Shown here one piece after another: positions 1-7,094 of a DNA stretch of 26,340 bases. The DNA comes from Bacillota bacterium (GTDB lineage Bacteria; Bacillota; Clostridia; Oscillospirales; Oscillospiraceae). The translations under genes were made by a program, and so were the position numbers. The stretch spans positions 1 through 26,340 of the forward strand of contig JAJUHD010000008.1 in assembly GCA_029268085.1 (NCBI GenBank), in the 5' to 3' direction. Positions within the stretch are counted from its first letter, which is position 1. Each line of letters starts with the position of its first letter. Under the pieces are notes generated by a model. The model was given only the letters and a program-made list of their open reading frames with translations, ran no database searches and was not told the origin of the DNA.

Positions 1-60
1 ATTGAGCGCACCGAATATATTGAAGTCCGGTGTGCAGGTGAGAACTTTAAAGCCCTGTGA
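1..60 (+). CDS. C-terminal end of an upstream ORF (partial, unidentified)
   Basis: Frame 1 is open from the window edge for 19 codons and ends at TGA 58-60, giving a tail that finishes EVRCAGENFKAL. The stop codon lies inside the 5' arm of a perfect hairpin (49-80), the usual arrangement for a gene end. Too little is present to assign a family. A chance open frame of this length is possible, so confidence is limited. Confidence 0.4.
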   Translation: MERTEYIEVRCAGENFKAL

Positions 61-80
61 CCGTATAGTCACAGGGCTTT
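49..80. terminator. Bidirectional intrinsic terminator
   Basis: Perfect 12-bp inverted repeat AAAGCCCTGTGA / TCACAGGGCTTT with an 8-nt loop (61-68). It lies between the end of the plus-strand ORF at 60 and the convergent stop of the aldo/keto reductase at 96. The outer A/T pairs give short U-runs on both strands, so it can end transcription from both sides. Confidence 0.8.
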
Positions 81-95
81 GCCTATTGTTACATT

Positions 96-938
96 TCAGA
101 ACTCCTCATAGACATCGGGATCCTGATTTTTCATTCTGCCGTCGATTCGGGTAAGGGCGCTAATAGCGGCCATCTCTTCATCAGAAAGAGAGAAATCGAA
201 AACCTCGAAGTTTTCGCGCAGATGCTCGGGCGACGCCGATTTGGGTATAGGGACGGCGCCGAGCTGAATATGCCAGCGCAGTATGACCTGTGAAGGTGTT
301 TTTCCGTGAGCTTTTGCGCAGCCGGCTATCGCGGATTCGTCAAAAATATCCTTAGTACGGAACAGAGGACTCCACGATTCTGTTAAGATGCCGTGCTCCG
401 TATTGAATCTGCGCAGCTCCTGCTGGTTAAAATAAGGGTGCAGCTCGATCTGGTTCACGCTTGGCAGGACGCCTGTTTCCCTTTGAAGCCGCTCAAGATG
501 GTGCGGCAGAAAGTTACATACGCCGATCGACCGGACCAACCCGCGCTTTTTTGCCTCTATCATGGCCTGCCATGCTTCCACATAGAGATCGGTTTTCGGA
601 TTCGGCCAATGGATAAGGTACAGGTCATAATAATCAAGCCCGGCCCTGTAAAGCGACTCCTCGACCGTGAAGAGGGCCTCATCATACTTATGATGGCGGC
701 CGGGCAGCTTAGACGTGATGATAAGCTTGTCTCTTGGGACGGAGCATGACCTGACGGCTTCTCCTACTGCACCCTCATTTTCATAGTTGAAAGCGGAATC
801 GATAAGACGATATCCGATACTGACTGCGTTTTTTATCGACTCAACGCCTGAAAAGCCCCTAAGCCTCCAGGTGCCGAGACCGATCGCTGGCAGCTTGAGC
901 CCGTCGTTTAAAGTATACTCAGGAACACTGTATGTCAT
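96..938 (-). CDS. Aldo/keto reductase (NADPH-dependent, DkgA-like)
   Basis: A 280-residue (alpha/beta)8 oxidoreductase that should reduce aldehydes or ketones with NADPH in the cytoplasm; the physiological substrate cannot be read from sequence. The catalytic tetrad of the family is visible: Asp47, Tyr52, Lys77 and His110 (in LIHWPNP), with the cofactor-binding segment IPKSASPEHLREN near the C-terminus. The length is normal for the 2,5-diketo-gluconate reductase branch. A longer frame is open to 1022, but ATG 938 follows a near-perfect AGGAGGTG (945-952) and a good promoter whose start point lies only about 15 nt upstream, so 938 is the start. The gene is monocistronic and divergent from the cupin gene at 1066. 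Confidence 0.93.
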   Translation of the reverse strand: MTYSVPEYTLNDGLKLPAIGLGTWRLRGFSGVESIKNAVSIGYRLIDSAFNYENEGAVGEAVRSCSVPRDKLIITSKLPGRHHKYDEALFTVEESLYRAGLDYYDLYLIHWPNPKTDLYVEAWQAMIEAKKRGLVRSIGVCNFLPHHLERLQRETGVLPSVNQIELHPYFNQQELRRFNTEHGILTESWSPLFRTKDIFDESAIAGCAKAHGKTPSQVILRWHIQLGAVPIPKSASPEHLRENFEVFDFSLSDEEMAAISALTRIDGRMKNQDPDVYEEF

Positions 939-959
939 TTTAAACACCTCCTGCTTGAT

Positions 960-988
960 AGTATAGTACAAAATACCCAGTCTTTCAA
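960..988 (-). promoter_or_regulatory. Sigma-A-type promoter of the aldo/keto reductase gene
   Basis: On the minus strand, TTGAAA (983-988), a 17-bp spacer and TATACT (960-965). The predicted start near 953 gives a very short leader that still contains the full ribosome binding site. Confidence 0.7.
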
Positions 989-1065
989 GCGGCAATGGCC
1001 TGCAAACACATTCGATCAACAATCGTCATATGATAAAACAGGCATTGAAAAGGAGCTGAACAGAC

Positions 1066-1518
1066 ATGTACAGACAGTGCTTTAAACCTGATGATAACAG
1101 GAATGATTTTATTTTGCTGACAGATCACGGACCCGAGCCGTATGTTGTCAACATCAATGAAGCGACAAAGCAGAATGCCGCTTTCAGGACCGCTCTTTGG
1201 ACGGGCCAGCATCTGCAGCTAACGCTGATGAGCATAAATGTCGGGGAAGATATAGGTCTGGAGATGCATACCGATACCGACCAATTCCTGCGTATCGAAC
1301 AGGGACATGGACTGGTTATGATGGGAAAAAGCAAGGACAGCCTCACCTATCAAAGGAGAGTTACAAAGGATTATGCGATCTTCGTACCTGCCGGAACATG
1401 GCACAATCTGATCAATACGGGTGCTGTTCCACTGAAATTGTACTCGATTTATGCCCCGCCGCATCATCCGAGGGGGACAGTACACAGAACAAAACGGGAT
1501 GCGGAAGGCTTAGGCTAA
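1066..1518 (+). CDS. Small single-domain cupin protein
   Basis: A 150-residue cytoplasmic beta-barrel protein of the cupin superfamily. Cupin motif 1 is seen around residues 60-82 (GEDIGLEMHTDTDQFLRIEQGHG) and motif 2 around 106-118 (FVPAGTWHNLINTG). The metal set looks reduced: His68 and His113 are present, but the HxH pair and following Glu of the canonical motif read HTDTDQ here, so metal type and activity are uncertain. Many such proteins are sugar- or small-molecule-binding enzymes; no substrate can be proposed. The start is supported by AAGGAG at 1050-1055. It is divergent from the aldo/keto reductase with about 127 bp between start codons, which could mean joint regulation. A TATGAT -10 (1029-1034) is present but without a convincing -35. 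Confidence 0.85.
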   Translation: MYRQCFKPDDNRNDFILLTDHGPEPYVVNINEATKQNAAFRTALWTGQHLQLTLMSINVGEDIGLEMHTDTDQFLRIEQGHGLVMMGKSKDSLTYQRRVTKDYAIFVPAGTWHNLINTGAVPLKLYSIYAPPHHPRGTVHRTKRDAEGLG

Positions 1519-1540
1519 AAATCATATCATTTAAAGATTT

Positions 1541-1577
1541 ACCTCCGCGAAAGACGACAGTTTTCCGTGGAGGTTTT
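1541..1577 (+). terminator. Probable intrinsic terminator after the cupin gene
   Basis: Arms ACCTCCgCG and CGtGGAGGT pair imperfectly around a purine-rich loop and are followed by TTTT (1574-1577). It sits 23 nt after the cupin stop codon. The stem is interrupted and the U-run short, so it may be weak. Confidence 0.45.
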
Positions 1578-1634
1578 GTATGCGCTGCGGAAAACTGCTG
1601 ATAAACCGTTATCTTGCTATTAGCTAATCTCGTC

Positions 1635-1663
1635 TTGATATTCCTGTGTTTTTGATTTAAACT
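1635..1663 (+). promoter_or_regulatory. Possible promoter of the rRNA methyltransferase gene
   Basis: TTGATA (1635-1640), 17 bp, then TAAACT (1658-1663). The -35 is good and the -10 modest. A TATTAT at 1665-1670 is an alternative -10 but is spaced too far from the same -35. Confidence 0.35.
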
Positions 1664-1755
1664 TTATTATAGAGGGCAAAGGCGGACAAAGAATATGCAG
1701 CCTTTGATACTGGTCGCTGACAGACAGATAACATTTTTAAAAGAAAGAAGAATAT

Positions 1756-2985
1756 ATGAGAAGACAACGCGAATACCCCATATTAACGGTCACGCGGAAG
1801 GCGCAGTCTGCGCTCGAGGGCGGGCATCCGTGGGTTTATGACGAAGAAGTTCTTACGCCAACTGAAGGCATACCGAACGGCTCGGTCGTTGACGTCGTGA
1901 GCGATAAAAACAGATACCTCGGTACTGGATTTCTGAGCGAAAAATCAAAAATACGCATCCGTATCGTATCTCGCAACGCGAATGACAGCTTTGACGAAGC
2001 CTTTTGGGAGCGCAGGCTGCGCTATGCATGGGAATACCGCAGGACGGTCATGGCGGAGGATATCAATGCCTGCCGTGTGGTATTCGGAGAAGCGGACGGT
2101 TTTCCCGGACTTACGGTCGACCGCTACGGCGAATTGCTGGTAACGCAGACACTTTCGATTGGCATCGAGAAAATAAAGCCGATGCTGTTTCCTTTGATAT
2201 ATAAAGTACTGGCGTCGGACGGGCAGAAAATCACCGGTATTTTTGAGAGAAATGACGTTGCCATACGAGAGCTTGAGGGTATGGAGCAGAATAAGGGATG
2301 GTTCAGGCTGGAGGGCGTCCCTCAGCCGGATTCGGCAATAACAATCATAAACGAGAACGGTATTGATTACGAGATCGATATTGAGAACGGGCAGAAGACG
2401 GGCTTTTTCCTCGACCAGAAATATAACAGGCGCGCGGTTGCGAGACTGGCCAAGGGAAAGAGAGTGCTCGACTGCTTCACTCATACCGGCTCATTTGCGC
2501 TGAACGCTGCGCTTGGCGGAGCAGAGCACGTCTGCGCGGTCGACGTTTCGGAAACGGCGATCGAAATGGCAAGGAAAAACGCAGTCCGCAACGGTCTAGA
2601 AGGCAGGATGAGTTTTATGAAGGCAGACGTGCTGGACCTGCTTCCGGAACTGGAGAGGAAAGGGGATAGACCCTATGATTTTATCATTCTTGATCCGCCG
2701 GCCTTTACGAAATCCCGAAAAACCGTCGACAGCGCGATGCGCGGATACAAGGAGATAAACTACAGGGCTATGAAGCTTCTGCCGAGAGGAGGCTACCTTG
2801 CAACCTGTTCCTGTTCGCATTTCATGCCGGACGAGCTTTTTAGAAAGATGCTGAAATCGGCGGCGCACGATGCTTCGGTAGAGCTCCGGCAGATTGAGGC
2901 CCGTCAGCAGGCGCCTGACCATCCGATACTTTGGAACGTGCCGGAGACCGATTATTTAAAATTTTATATCTTCCAGATAGTATAA
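1756..2985 (+). CDS. Class I SAM-dependent rRNA methyltransferase, RlmI family (PUA + methyltransferase)
   Basis: A 409-residue protein with the architecture of E. coli RlmI, which makes 5-methylcytosine at position 1962 of 23S rRNA; this target is inferred from the family. Residues 1-75 form a PUA-like RNA-binding domain (the HPWVYDEEV segment is typical), followed by a central EEHEE-like linker region and a Rossmann methyltransferase. Visible motifs are GFFLDQ (216-221), SAM-binding VLDCFTHTGSFALNAA (about 237-252), the acidic AVDVSETAIE after it, motif IV LDPPAF (312-317) and CSCSHF (351-356), where the catalytic cysteine is expected. The length is normal. The ribosome binding site is weak (an AAGAAAGAAG stretch about 6 nt upstream), so translation is probably modest. 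It is followed by a strong bidirectional terminator. Confidence 0.92.
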   Translation: MRRQREYPILTVTRKAQSALEGGHPWVYDEEVLTPTEGIPNGSVVDVVSDKNRYLGTGFLSEKSKIRIRIVSRNANDSFDEAFWERRLRYAWEYRRTVMAEDINACRVVFGEADGFPGLTVDRYGELLVTQTLSIGIEKIKPMLFPLIYKVLASDGQKITGIFERNDVAIRELEGMEQNKGWFRLEGVPQPDSAITIINENGIDYEIDIENGQKTGFFLDQKYNRRAVARLAKGKRVLDCFTHTGSFALNAALGGAEHVCAVDVSETAIEMARKNAVRNGLEGRMSFMKADVLDLLPELERKGDRPYDFIILDPPAFTKSRKTVDSAMRGYKEINYRAMKLLPRGGYLATCSCSHFMPDELFRKMLKSAAHDASVELRQIEARQQAPDHPILWNVPETDYLKFYIFQIV

Positions 2986-3008
2986 TATGGCTTTTAACCC
3001 GCAGCATA

Positions 3009-3040
3009 AAACAGCGGATACCAGAGGGTATCCGCTGTTT
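3009..3040. terminator. Bidirectional intrinsic terminator
   Basis: Perfect 14-bp stem AAACAGCGGATACC / GGTATCCGCTGTTT with the tetraloop AGAG (3023-3026). It separates the convergent methyltransferase and sugar kinase genes; the terminal A/T pairs provide U-runs in both directions. Confidence 0.92.
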
Positions 3041-3053
3041 GTTATGTAAACCA

Positions 3054-4670
3054 CTATATACAACTTTGAATATTTGCTCTTGCCGCAAAATTTTTGCGGT
3101 TTGTTTTATATAGATTCTTGTAAATTTCAAAACCGGCATCATATAGGCTTCGGTTGCAATTCTGAGGCGTATAGGAATGGTTTGGCCGAATTAATGACGA
3201 AATTTGCGCGAAACTGTCTATTAGTCCCAGACCGACCGCCGCGGTGACCGCGGCGCCGACAGCGCCAACGTTTTGAGGATTTTCAACAGTTTCAATGTTT
3301 CGGTCAAGGATATCCGAAAGTATCTGGCAGGTAACGGGCGAAAGCGCGCCGCCTCCGACGAAACGTATCGTATCCGAGGTCTTGATTTTCTTTTCCTGAG
3401 ACTCCAGCATCCAGCGCATATGATAGCAGATGCCTTCAAGAACAGAGCGTATGAGTTGGGTCTTTCCTGTGTCAAGCCCAATATTAATGAACATTCCTCT
3501 TGCCAGCGAATCCTCAAAAGGACAGCGGTTACCGTGCAGCCATGGAGTAAAGATTACGCCGTTTGAGCCCGCGGGTATCTTCGAAACTACATGCATCATG
3601 TAGTCGTACAGGCTTTTGTAGATCGCTTCCTGAGAGTCTGAAACGTGCCTTTTCTCAAGGTAAATGTCTATCTCATCAAGAGCAAGGTGATCCTTGACCC
3701 ATTCAAGGCATTTGCCGGCGGTTTCAAGTTCCGCAAAATAGTTGTAAAATCCGGGGTTAGCGCCGACGACCGAAGCAATCTTTGCGGAAACATCGACAAT
3801 CGGCTTGTCAACGACTGTGGAGACCCAGCCTGAAGTCCCGCAGTAGATATGTGTACTGTTTAGCTCGACGGTTCCCGCGCCGACACCTATAAGCGAAGCA
3901 TCCCCTCCGCCTCCGAAGACCGGAGTGCCGGGTTTAAGCCCCATTTCCCGCGCGGCAGCCTCGGTAAGCCCTCCTGCGCAGTCTGTCGATTTGATAAGGC
4001 GCGGCAGGTGCTCATAGCGTACGCCCAGCATATCGCACATTGTGCGGCTAAAGCACCCGCGGCCTTTTCTTATATCGTAGAGCATAGTTGAAAAGGCAGA
4101 GTCAGACGTCATGACAAATTCGCCGCAGCAGCGGTGGATAAGGTACTCCTTGACATCAAGCCACCAGCGGACTTTTGCGAACAGCTCCGGCTCGTTTTTT
4201 TCTACCCATTTGTATTTCCAGACGGTATCCTTGACGCTTGCGGGAACGGCCTTAGTAATGACAAGGGCCCGCGCAAGCCTTACGACATTGCAGCCGTCGA
4301 GCGTAAGACCATAGGACAGGCCTTCTTTAAGTTCTTTCACGGCACGCTGATCCATATAGTTCATTGCGGGACGAACGGGCTTTCCGTTTTCATCAACCAG
4401 CACGAGCCCCTGCATCTGCGTGCAAAAGGAGAGGCCTGCGATTTCCTCGGCGGAAATGCCGGATTCTTCGATTATATGGCGCGTTGTTAAGCACATCGCG
4501 TCCCACCAGTCCTCGGGATTTTGCTCCGCACCACCGTTTGGCAGCACTGTAAGAGGGTAGCTCCTGCCTGAGGAAGCAATGAGTTTTATTCCCGAGTTTA
4601 TGTAATAAAGGCAAGTCTTGACAGCCGTCGTGCCCACATCATATGCAAGAATAAAAGCTCCGTCCTTCAA
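3054..4670 (-). CDS. FGGY-family carbohydrate kinase (xylulokinase-like)
   Basis: A 538-residue ATP-dependent kinase of the FGGY family, which phosphorylates a sugar, ketose or polyol in the cytoplasm. The N-terminal domain opens with the phosphate-binding strand YDVGTTAVKTC (10-20) and carries QMQGLVLVD...NYMDQRA (85-109), typical of the sugar pocket. VFGGGGDASLIGVGAG (251-266) contains Asp257, the expected catalytic base. Later segments are FTPWLHGNRCPFEDSLARGMF and the C-terminal ATP-site motif VGGGALSPVTCQILSDIL. It is longer than typical XylB (about 490-500 residues), so the true substrate may be another ketose or an LsrK-like substrate. It starts at TTG 4668-4670 behind AAGGAGGG with 7-nt spacing. 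It lies 42 nt downstream of the tetR gene, in the same transcription unit, and opposite an aminotransferase-aldolase operon, suggesting it phosphorylates what the aldolase cleaves. Confidence 0.9.
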   Translation of the reverse strand: MKDGAFILAYDVGTTAVKTCLYYINSGIKLIASSGRSYPLTVLPNGGAEQNPEDWWDAMCLTTRHIIEESGISAEEIAGLSFCTQMQGLVLVDENGKPVRPAMNYMDQRAVKELKEGLSYGLTLDGCNVVRLARALVITKAVPASVKDTVWKYKWVEKNEPELFAKVRWWLDVKEYLIHRCCGEFVMTSDSAFSTMLYDIRKGRGCFSRTMCDMLGVRYEHLPRLIKSTDCAGGLTEAAAREMGLKPGTPVFGGGGDASLIGVGAGTVELNSTHIYCGTSGWVSTVVDKPIVDVSAKIASVVGANPGFYNYFAELETAGKCLEWVKDHLALDEIDIYLEKRHVSDSQEAIYKSLYDYMMHVVSKIPAGSNGVIFTPWLHGNRCPFEDSLARGMFINIGLDTGKTQLIRSVLEGICYHMRWMLESQEKKIKTSDTIRFVGGGALSPVTCQILSDILDRNIETVENPQNVGAVGAAVTAAVGLGLIDSFAQISSLIRPNHSYTPQNCNRSLYDAGFEIYKNLYKTNRKNFAARANIQSCI

Positions 4671-4712
4671 ACTTAACCCTCCTTGAATTTCGCCGATAAA
4701 GCTACTGCATCT

Positions 4713-5360
4713 TCACTGCTTAGAAAAAGCGGCCTTAATGAATTTCATCGTCTGTTCGATCACAAAATCGTCTCTCTGCATTATATCGCTGCTTACATAG
4801 ACCTTGAAACGCTCCCTGTAATAATCGCAGGTATAAGAAAACTGCAGCGCCATAAAGAGGTTGTCGAGCAGAAAAGCAAACATCCTTGCGTCGCAGTCCG
4901 GACGCACGATACCGTCCGCCTTGGACTTTTCAATGATCTGCGCGTAAAGTGTGGCGGTAAAGGACTCCAGCCAGTCGACCTCCTGATATACGAGTGTCGG
5001 ACTGCCATGAGCGGTCATCTCGTTATAAAGCCTTATCATGTTCTCGTTCTCTCTTGAGTGACGCTGTATGGTGCGGAGAACTTTTTCAATTTTGACAAAA
5101 ACGTCCTCGTCAGCATTTGCGAGAGACCTAAGCTGGTTCTTCAGGTCTGCGGCGCCGAACTTGACCGTTGATATAAAAAGGTCTTCCTTGCTTTCAAAAT
5201 AATTGAAAAGACTCCCCACGCTGATCCCGGCGTTTTTTGCAATATGGTTGGTGTTCGCGTGCTCATAGCCGTTTTCGGCGAATTCGGCAATAGCGGCCTG
5301 CATTATCCGATTCTGTTTTTCTTCGGGTATTCTTAAGTATAAATCTGTAATAATAATCAC
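4713..5360 (-). CDS. TetR/AcrR-family transcriptional regulator
   Basis: A one-component repressor of about 212-215 residues. The DNA-binding domain is plain: IMQAAIAEFAENGYEHANTNHIAKNAGISVGSLFNYFESKEDLF, with the recognition helix at ISVGSLFNYF; the rest is a variable helical ligand domain. Start choice is unclear. The frame is open to a GTG at 5387, but that codon lies inside the operator-like palindrome and at the predicted transcription start. I give the nearest downstream GTG (5360), yet GAGGTGAT at 5363-5356 reads as a ribosome binding site placed for an ATT start at 5351, giving a protein beginning (M)TDLYLRIPEEKQ. It is transcribed with the downstream FGGY kinase, and the matching operator in front of 5608 suggests that it represses both arms of the cluster. 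Confidence 0.9.
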   Translation of the reverse strand: MIIITDLYLRIPEEKQNRIMQAAIAEFAENGYEHANTNHIAKNAGISVGSLFNYFESKEDLFISTVKFGAADLKNQLRSLANADEDVFVKIEKVLRTIQRHSRENENMIRLYNEMTAHGSPTLVYQEVDWLESFTATLYAQIIEKSKADGIVRPDCDARMFAFLLDNLFMALQFSYTCDYYRERFKVYVSSDIMQRDDFVIEQTMKFIKAAFSKQ

Positions 5361-5370
5361 CTCGCTGAAT

Positions 5371-5388
5371 GGTGAGCGCTCACTCACT
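5371..5388. promoter_or_regulatory. Putative TetR operator at the regulator's own promoter
   Basis: On the minus strand AGTGAG-TGAGCG-CTCACC, containing the perfect 12-bp palindrome GTGAGCGCTCAC. It starts within a base of the predicted transcription start of the tetR-kinase unit. The same AGTGAG-N6-CTCAC arrangement recurs at 5556-5573, which argues for autoregulation. Confidence 0.65.
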
Positions 5389-5395
5389 AACTACA

Positions 5396-5423
5396 ATATT
5401 AGCAGGATTCTGTGAAAAAGCAA
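5396..5423 (-). promoter_or_regulatory. Probable promoter of the tetR-kinase unit
   Basis: On the minus strand, TTGCTT (5418-5423), a 16-bp spacer and TAATAT (5396-5401) preceded by TGC (extended -10). The start point near 5389 abuts the operator at 5371-5388. Confidence 0.5.
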
Positions 5424-5518
5424 ATGTTTTCTGATGTGAATGAGTGAAGAAAATACATAAGATTATCGTGTAAAATGCATAAATCTGTAAAAGCAACGTC
5501 AAAATCAAGTTTTGTTCG

Positions 5519-5546
5519 TTGACAATTGAATGAGTTATGCTATACT
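5519..5546 (+). promoter_or_regulatory. Strong promoter of the aminotransferase-aldolase operon
   Basis: Consensus TTGACA (5519-5524), a 16-bp spacer and TATACT (5541-5546) with an extended TGC just before it. The predicted start near 5553 places the operator at 5556-5573 immediately downstream, a position where a bound repressor would block transcription. Confidence 0.8.
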
Positions 5547-5555
5547 CAAAATGGA

Positions 5556-5573
5556 AGTGAGTAGATGCTCACT
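5556..5573. promoter_or_regulatory. Putative TetR operator in the aminotransferase leader
   Basis: AGTGAG-TAGATG-CTCACT, an interrupted inverted repeat with 6-bp arms (7 bp if the flanking A/T at 5555 and 5574 is counted). It matches the half-sites and spacing of the site at 5371-5388 and lies just after the predicted transcription start. Confidence 0.65.
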
Positions 5574-5607
5574 TTTATATAAGATTTATCGCTTTGGAGG
5601 AATGCTC

Positions 5608-7077
5608 ATGGACACTCGTTATGCGATCTCGGAATATCCGGATGCGGCAAAGGTCAGCGCGCAACTGGATGCGCTGATTAAGAAGCCTATATACAGTATA
5701 AGCAATGAAGCCCTCGCACGTTACGAAAAGGACTACTTCGGTGCAAAATGCTCAAAATCAAAGGAAATGATCGGCAAGGCGCAAAACTTAATCCCGGGCG
5801 GTGTCCAGCACAATCTTGCATTTAATTACCCGTTCCCGCTGGTCTTTACAAAAGCTGAGGGAGCTTATCTTTACGATATCGACGGCAACCGCTATTATGA
5901 TTTTCTTCAGGCTGGAGGTCCGACCGTTCTCGGGAGCAATCCTCCCGAGGTTCGGGAAAAGGTCATTGAGCTGCTGAACGACTGCGGTCCTTCCACGGGT
6001 CTTTTTCATGAGTTCGAATATAGACTCGCCGAAAAGATTTCCCAATCAATGCCGAACGTCCAGATGTTCCGAATGCTCGGCTCAGGCACCGAGGGCTGCA
6101 TGGCGGCTATTCGCGTCGCCCGTCTTGCGACAAAGAAGAAAAATATTATAAAAATGGGCGGGGCATATCACGGCTGGAGCGACCAGCTTGCATACGGCAT
6201 CCGCATCCCCGGCTCCAAATGGACGCAGGCGCACGGTGTTCCGCATTTCGTTTTCAAGGATACTCAGGAATTCTTCCCGAACGATCTTGATGATCTTGAG
6301 CGTAAGCTGAAAATGAACCAGCTTCGTGGCGGCACTGCGGCCGTCATGATCGAGCCTGTCGGGCCCGAAAGCGGTACGCGTCCCGTTGACAAGGATTTCA
6401 ACAAGGGCGTGGAAGCTCTCTGCCGCAAGTACGATGCGCTGCTTATCTTTGATGAAGTCGTAACGGCATTCCGTATCGGTATGGCGGGAGCACAAGGTTA
6501 TTTCGGAGTTTCTCCCGACCTTACAGTGTTCGGCAAGGTTGTTGCCGGCGGCTATCCCGGCGCGGGCGGTCTTGGCGGAAAGAAAGAGTATATGCAGTAC
6601 CTCTGCGCAGGTCTCGGCGGAAAGAGCAAAAAGGCGCTCATCGGCGGAACAATGGCAGCTACGCCGCTTAGCTGCGTAGCCGGATACTATACCCTCTGCG
6701 AGATCGAGCGCAGGAACGCGGCGCAGTACGCGGGACAGATGGGAGACAGGATGACAAAGGGACTTCAGGCGCTTATCAAGAAACATAATCTGCCCTTTGT
6801 AGCGTTCAATCAGGGCTCAATCTGCCATCTTGAAACGGTCGGCACCATGCACTTTGCAATCAACTGGTCAAAGCCTTGGACGATCCCCGAGGTTATGAAG
6901 CAGACCACCATCCGCAAGACGGAGATGGAACACATGGGCGCGGCTTATATGGCGGAGGGACTTGTTACGCTGGCCGGAAGCCGCCTGTATACAAGCGCAG
7001 CTTACACGGAGGAAATGATCGACGAAGCGCTTGCCGCTTTCGACCGCGTGTTTGATAACATAACAGTGAAAGCATAG
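5608..7077 (+). CDS. Class III PLP aminotransferase, glutamate-1-semialdehyde aminomutase-like
   Basis: A 489-residue fold-type I, PLP-dependent enzyme resembling HemL but longer than true HemL (about 430). Visible motifs are the cofactor phosphate region SGTEGCMAAIRVAR, KMGGAYHGWSD, the PLP-ring aspartate in LIFDEVVTAFRIG (Asp282) and the Schiff-base lysine in FGKVVAGGYPG (Lys310). About 70 N-terminal residues precede the usual IPGGVQHNL start of the HemL fold. Haem synthesis is unlikely: no other hem gene is nearby, and it forms an operon with a class II aldolase opposite a sugar kinase. Transamination or amino-group migration on a sugar-derived substrate is therefore more plausible (inference). 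The frame is open to 5530, but that would place the start inside the promoter; ATG 5608 sits 7 nt after GGAGG. Expression should be controlled by the TetR operator at 5556. Confidence 0.88.
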   Translation: MDTRYAISEYPDAAKVSAQLDALIKKPIYSISNEALARYEKDYFGAKCSKSKEMIGKAQNLIPGGVQHNLAFNYPFPLVFTKAEGAYLYDIDGNRYYDFLQAGGPTVLGSNPPEVREKVIELLNDCGPSTGLFHEFEYRLAEKISQSMPNVQMFRMLGSGTEGCMAAIRVARLATKKKNIIKMGGAYHGWSDQLAYGIRIPGSKWTQAHGVPHFVFKDTQEFFPNDLDDLERKLKMNQLRGGTAAVMIEPVGPESGTRPVDKDFNKGVEALCRKYDALLIFDEVVTAFRIGMAGAQGYFGVSPDLTVFGKVVAGGYPGAGGLGGKKEYMQYLCAGLGGKSKKALIGGTMAATPLSCVAGYYTLCEIERRNAAQYAGQMGDRMTKGLQALIKKHNLPFVAFNQGSICHLETVGTMHFAINWSKPWTIPEVMKQTTIRKTEMEHMGAAYMAEGLVTLAGSRLYTSAAYTEEMIDEALAAFDRVFDNITVKA

Positions 7078-7094
7078 ACGCGCGGAGGTACCCA

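Noticed and set aside
1197..1601. 134-residue plus-strand ORF overlapping the cupin gene in another frame
   Set aside because: It has no ribosome binding site and no motif, and runs through the terminator after the cupin gene.
6082..6786. 234-residue minus-strand ORF opposite the aminotransferase gene
   Set aside because: Antisense shadow: the sense strand encodes clear PLP-enzyme motifs throughout, and no ribosome binding site or family motif is seen.
5608..7077. Annotation as hemL (haem biosynthesis)
   Set aside because: The protein is longer than HemL, its neighbours are sugar-type enzymes, and its own promoter carries a catabolic TetR-type operator.
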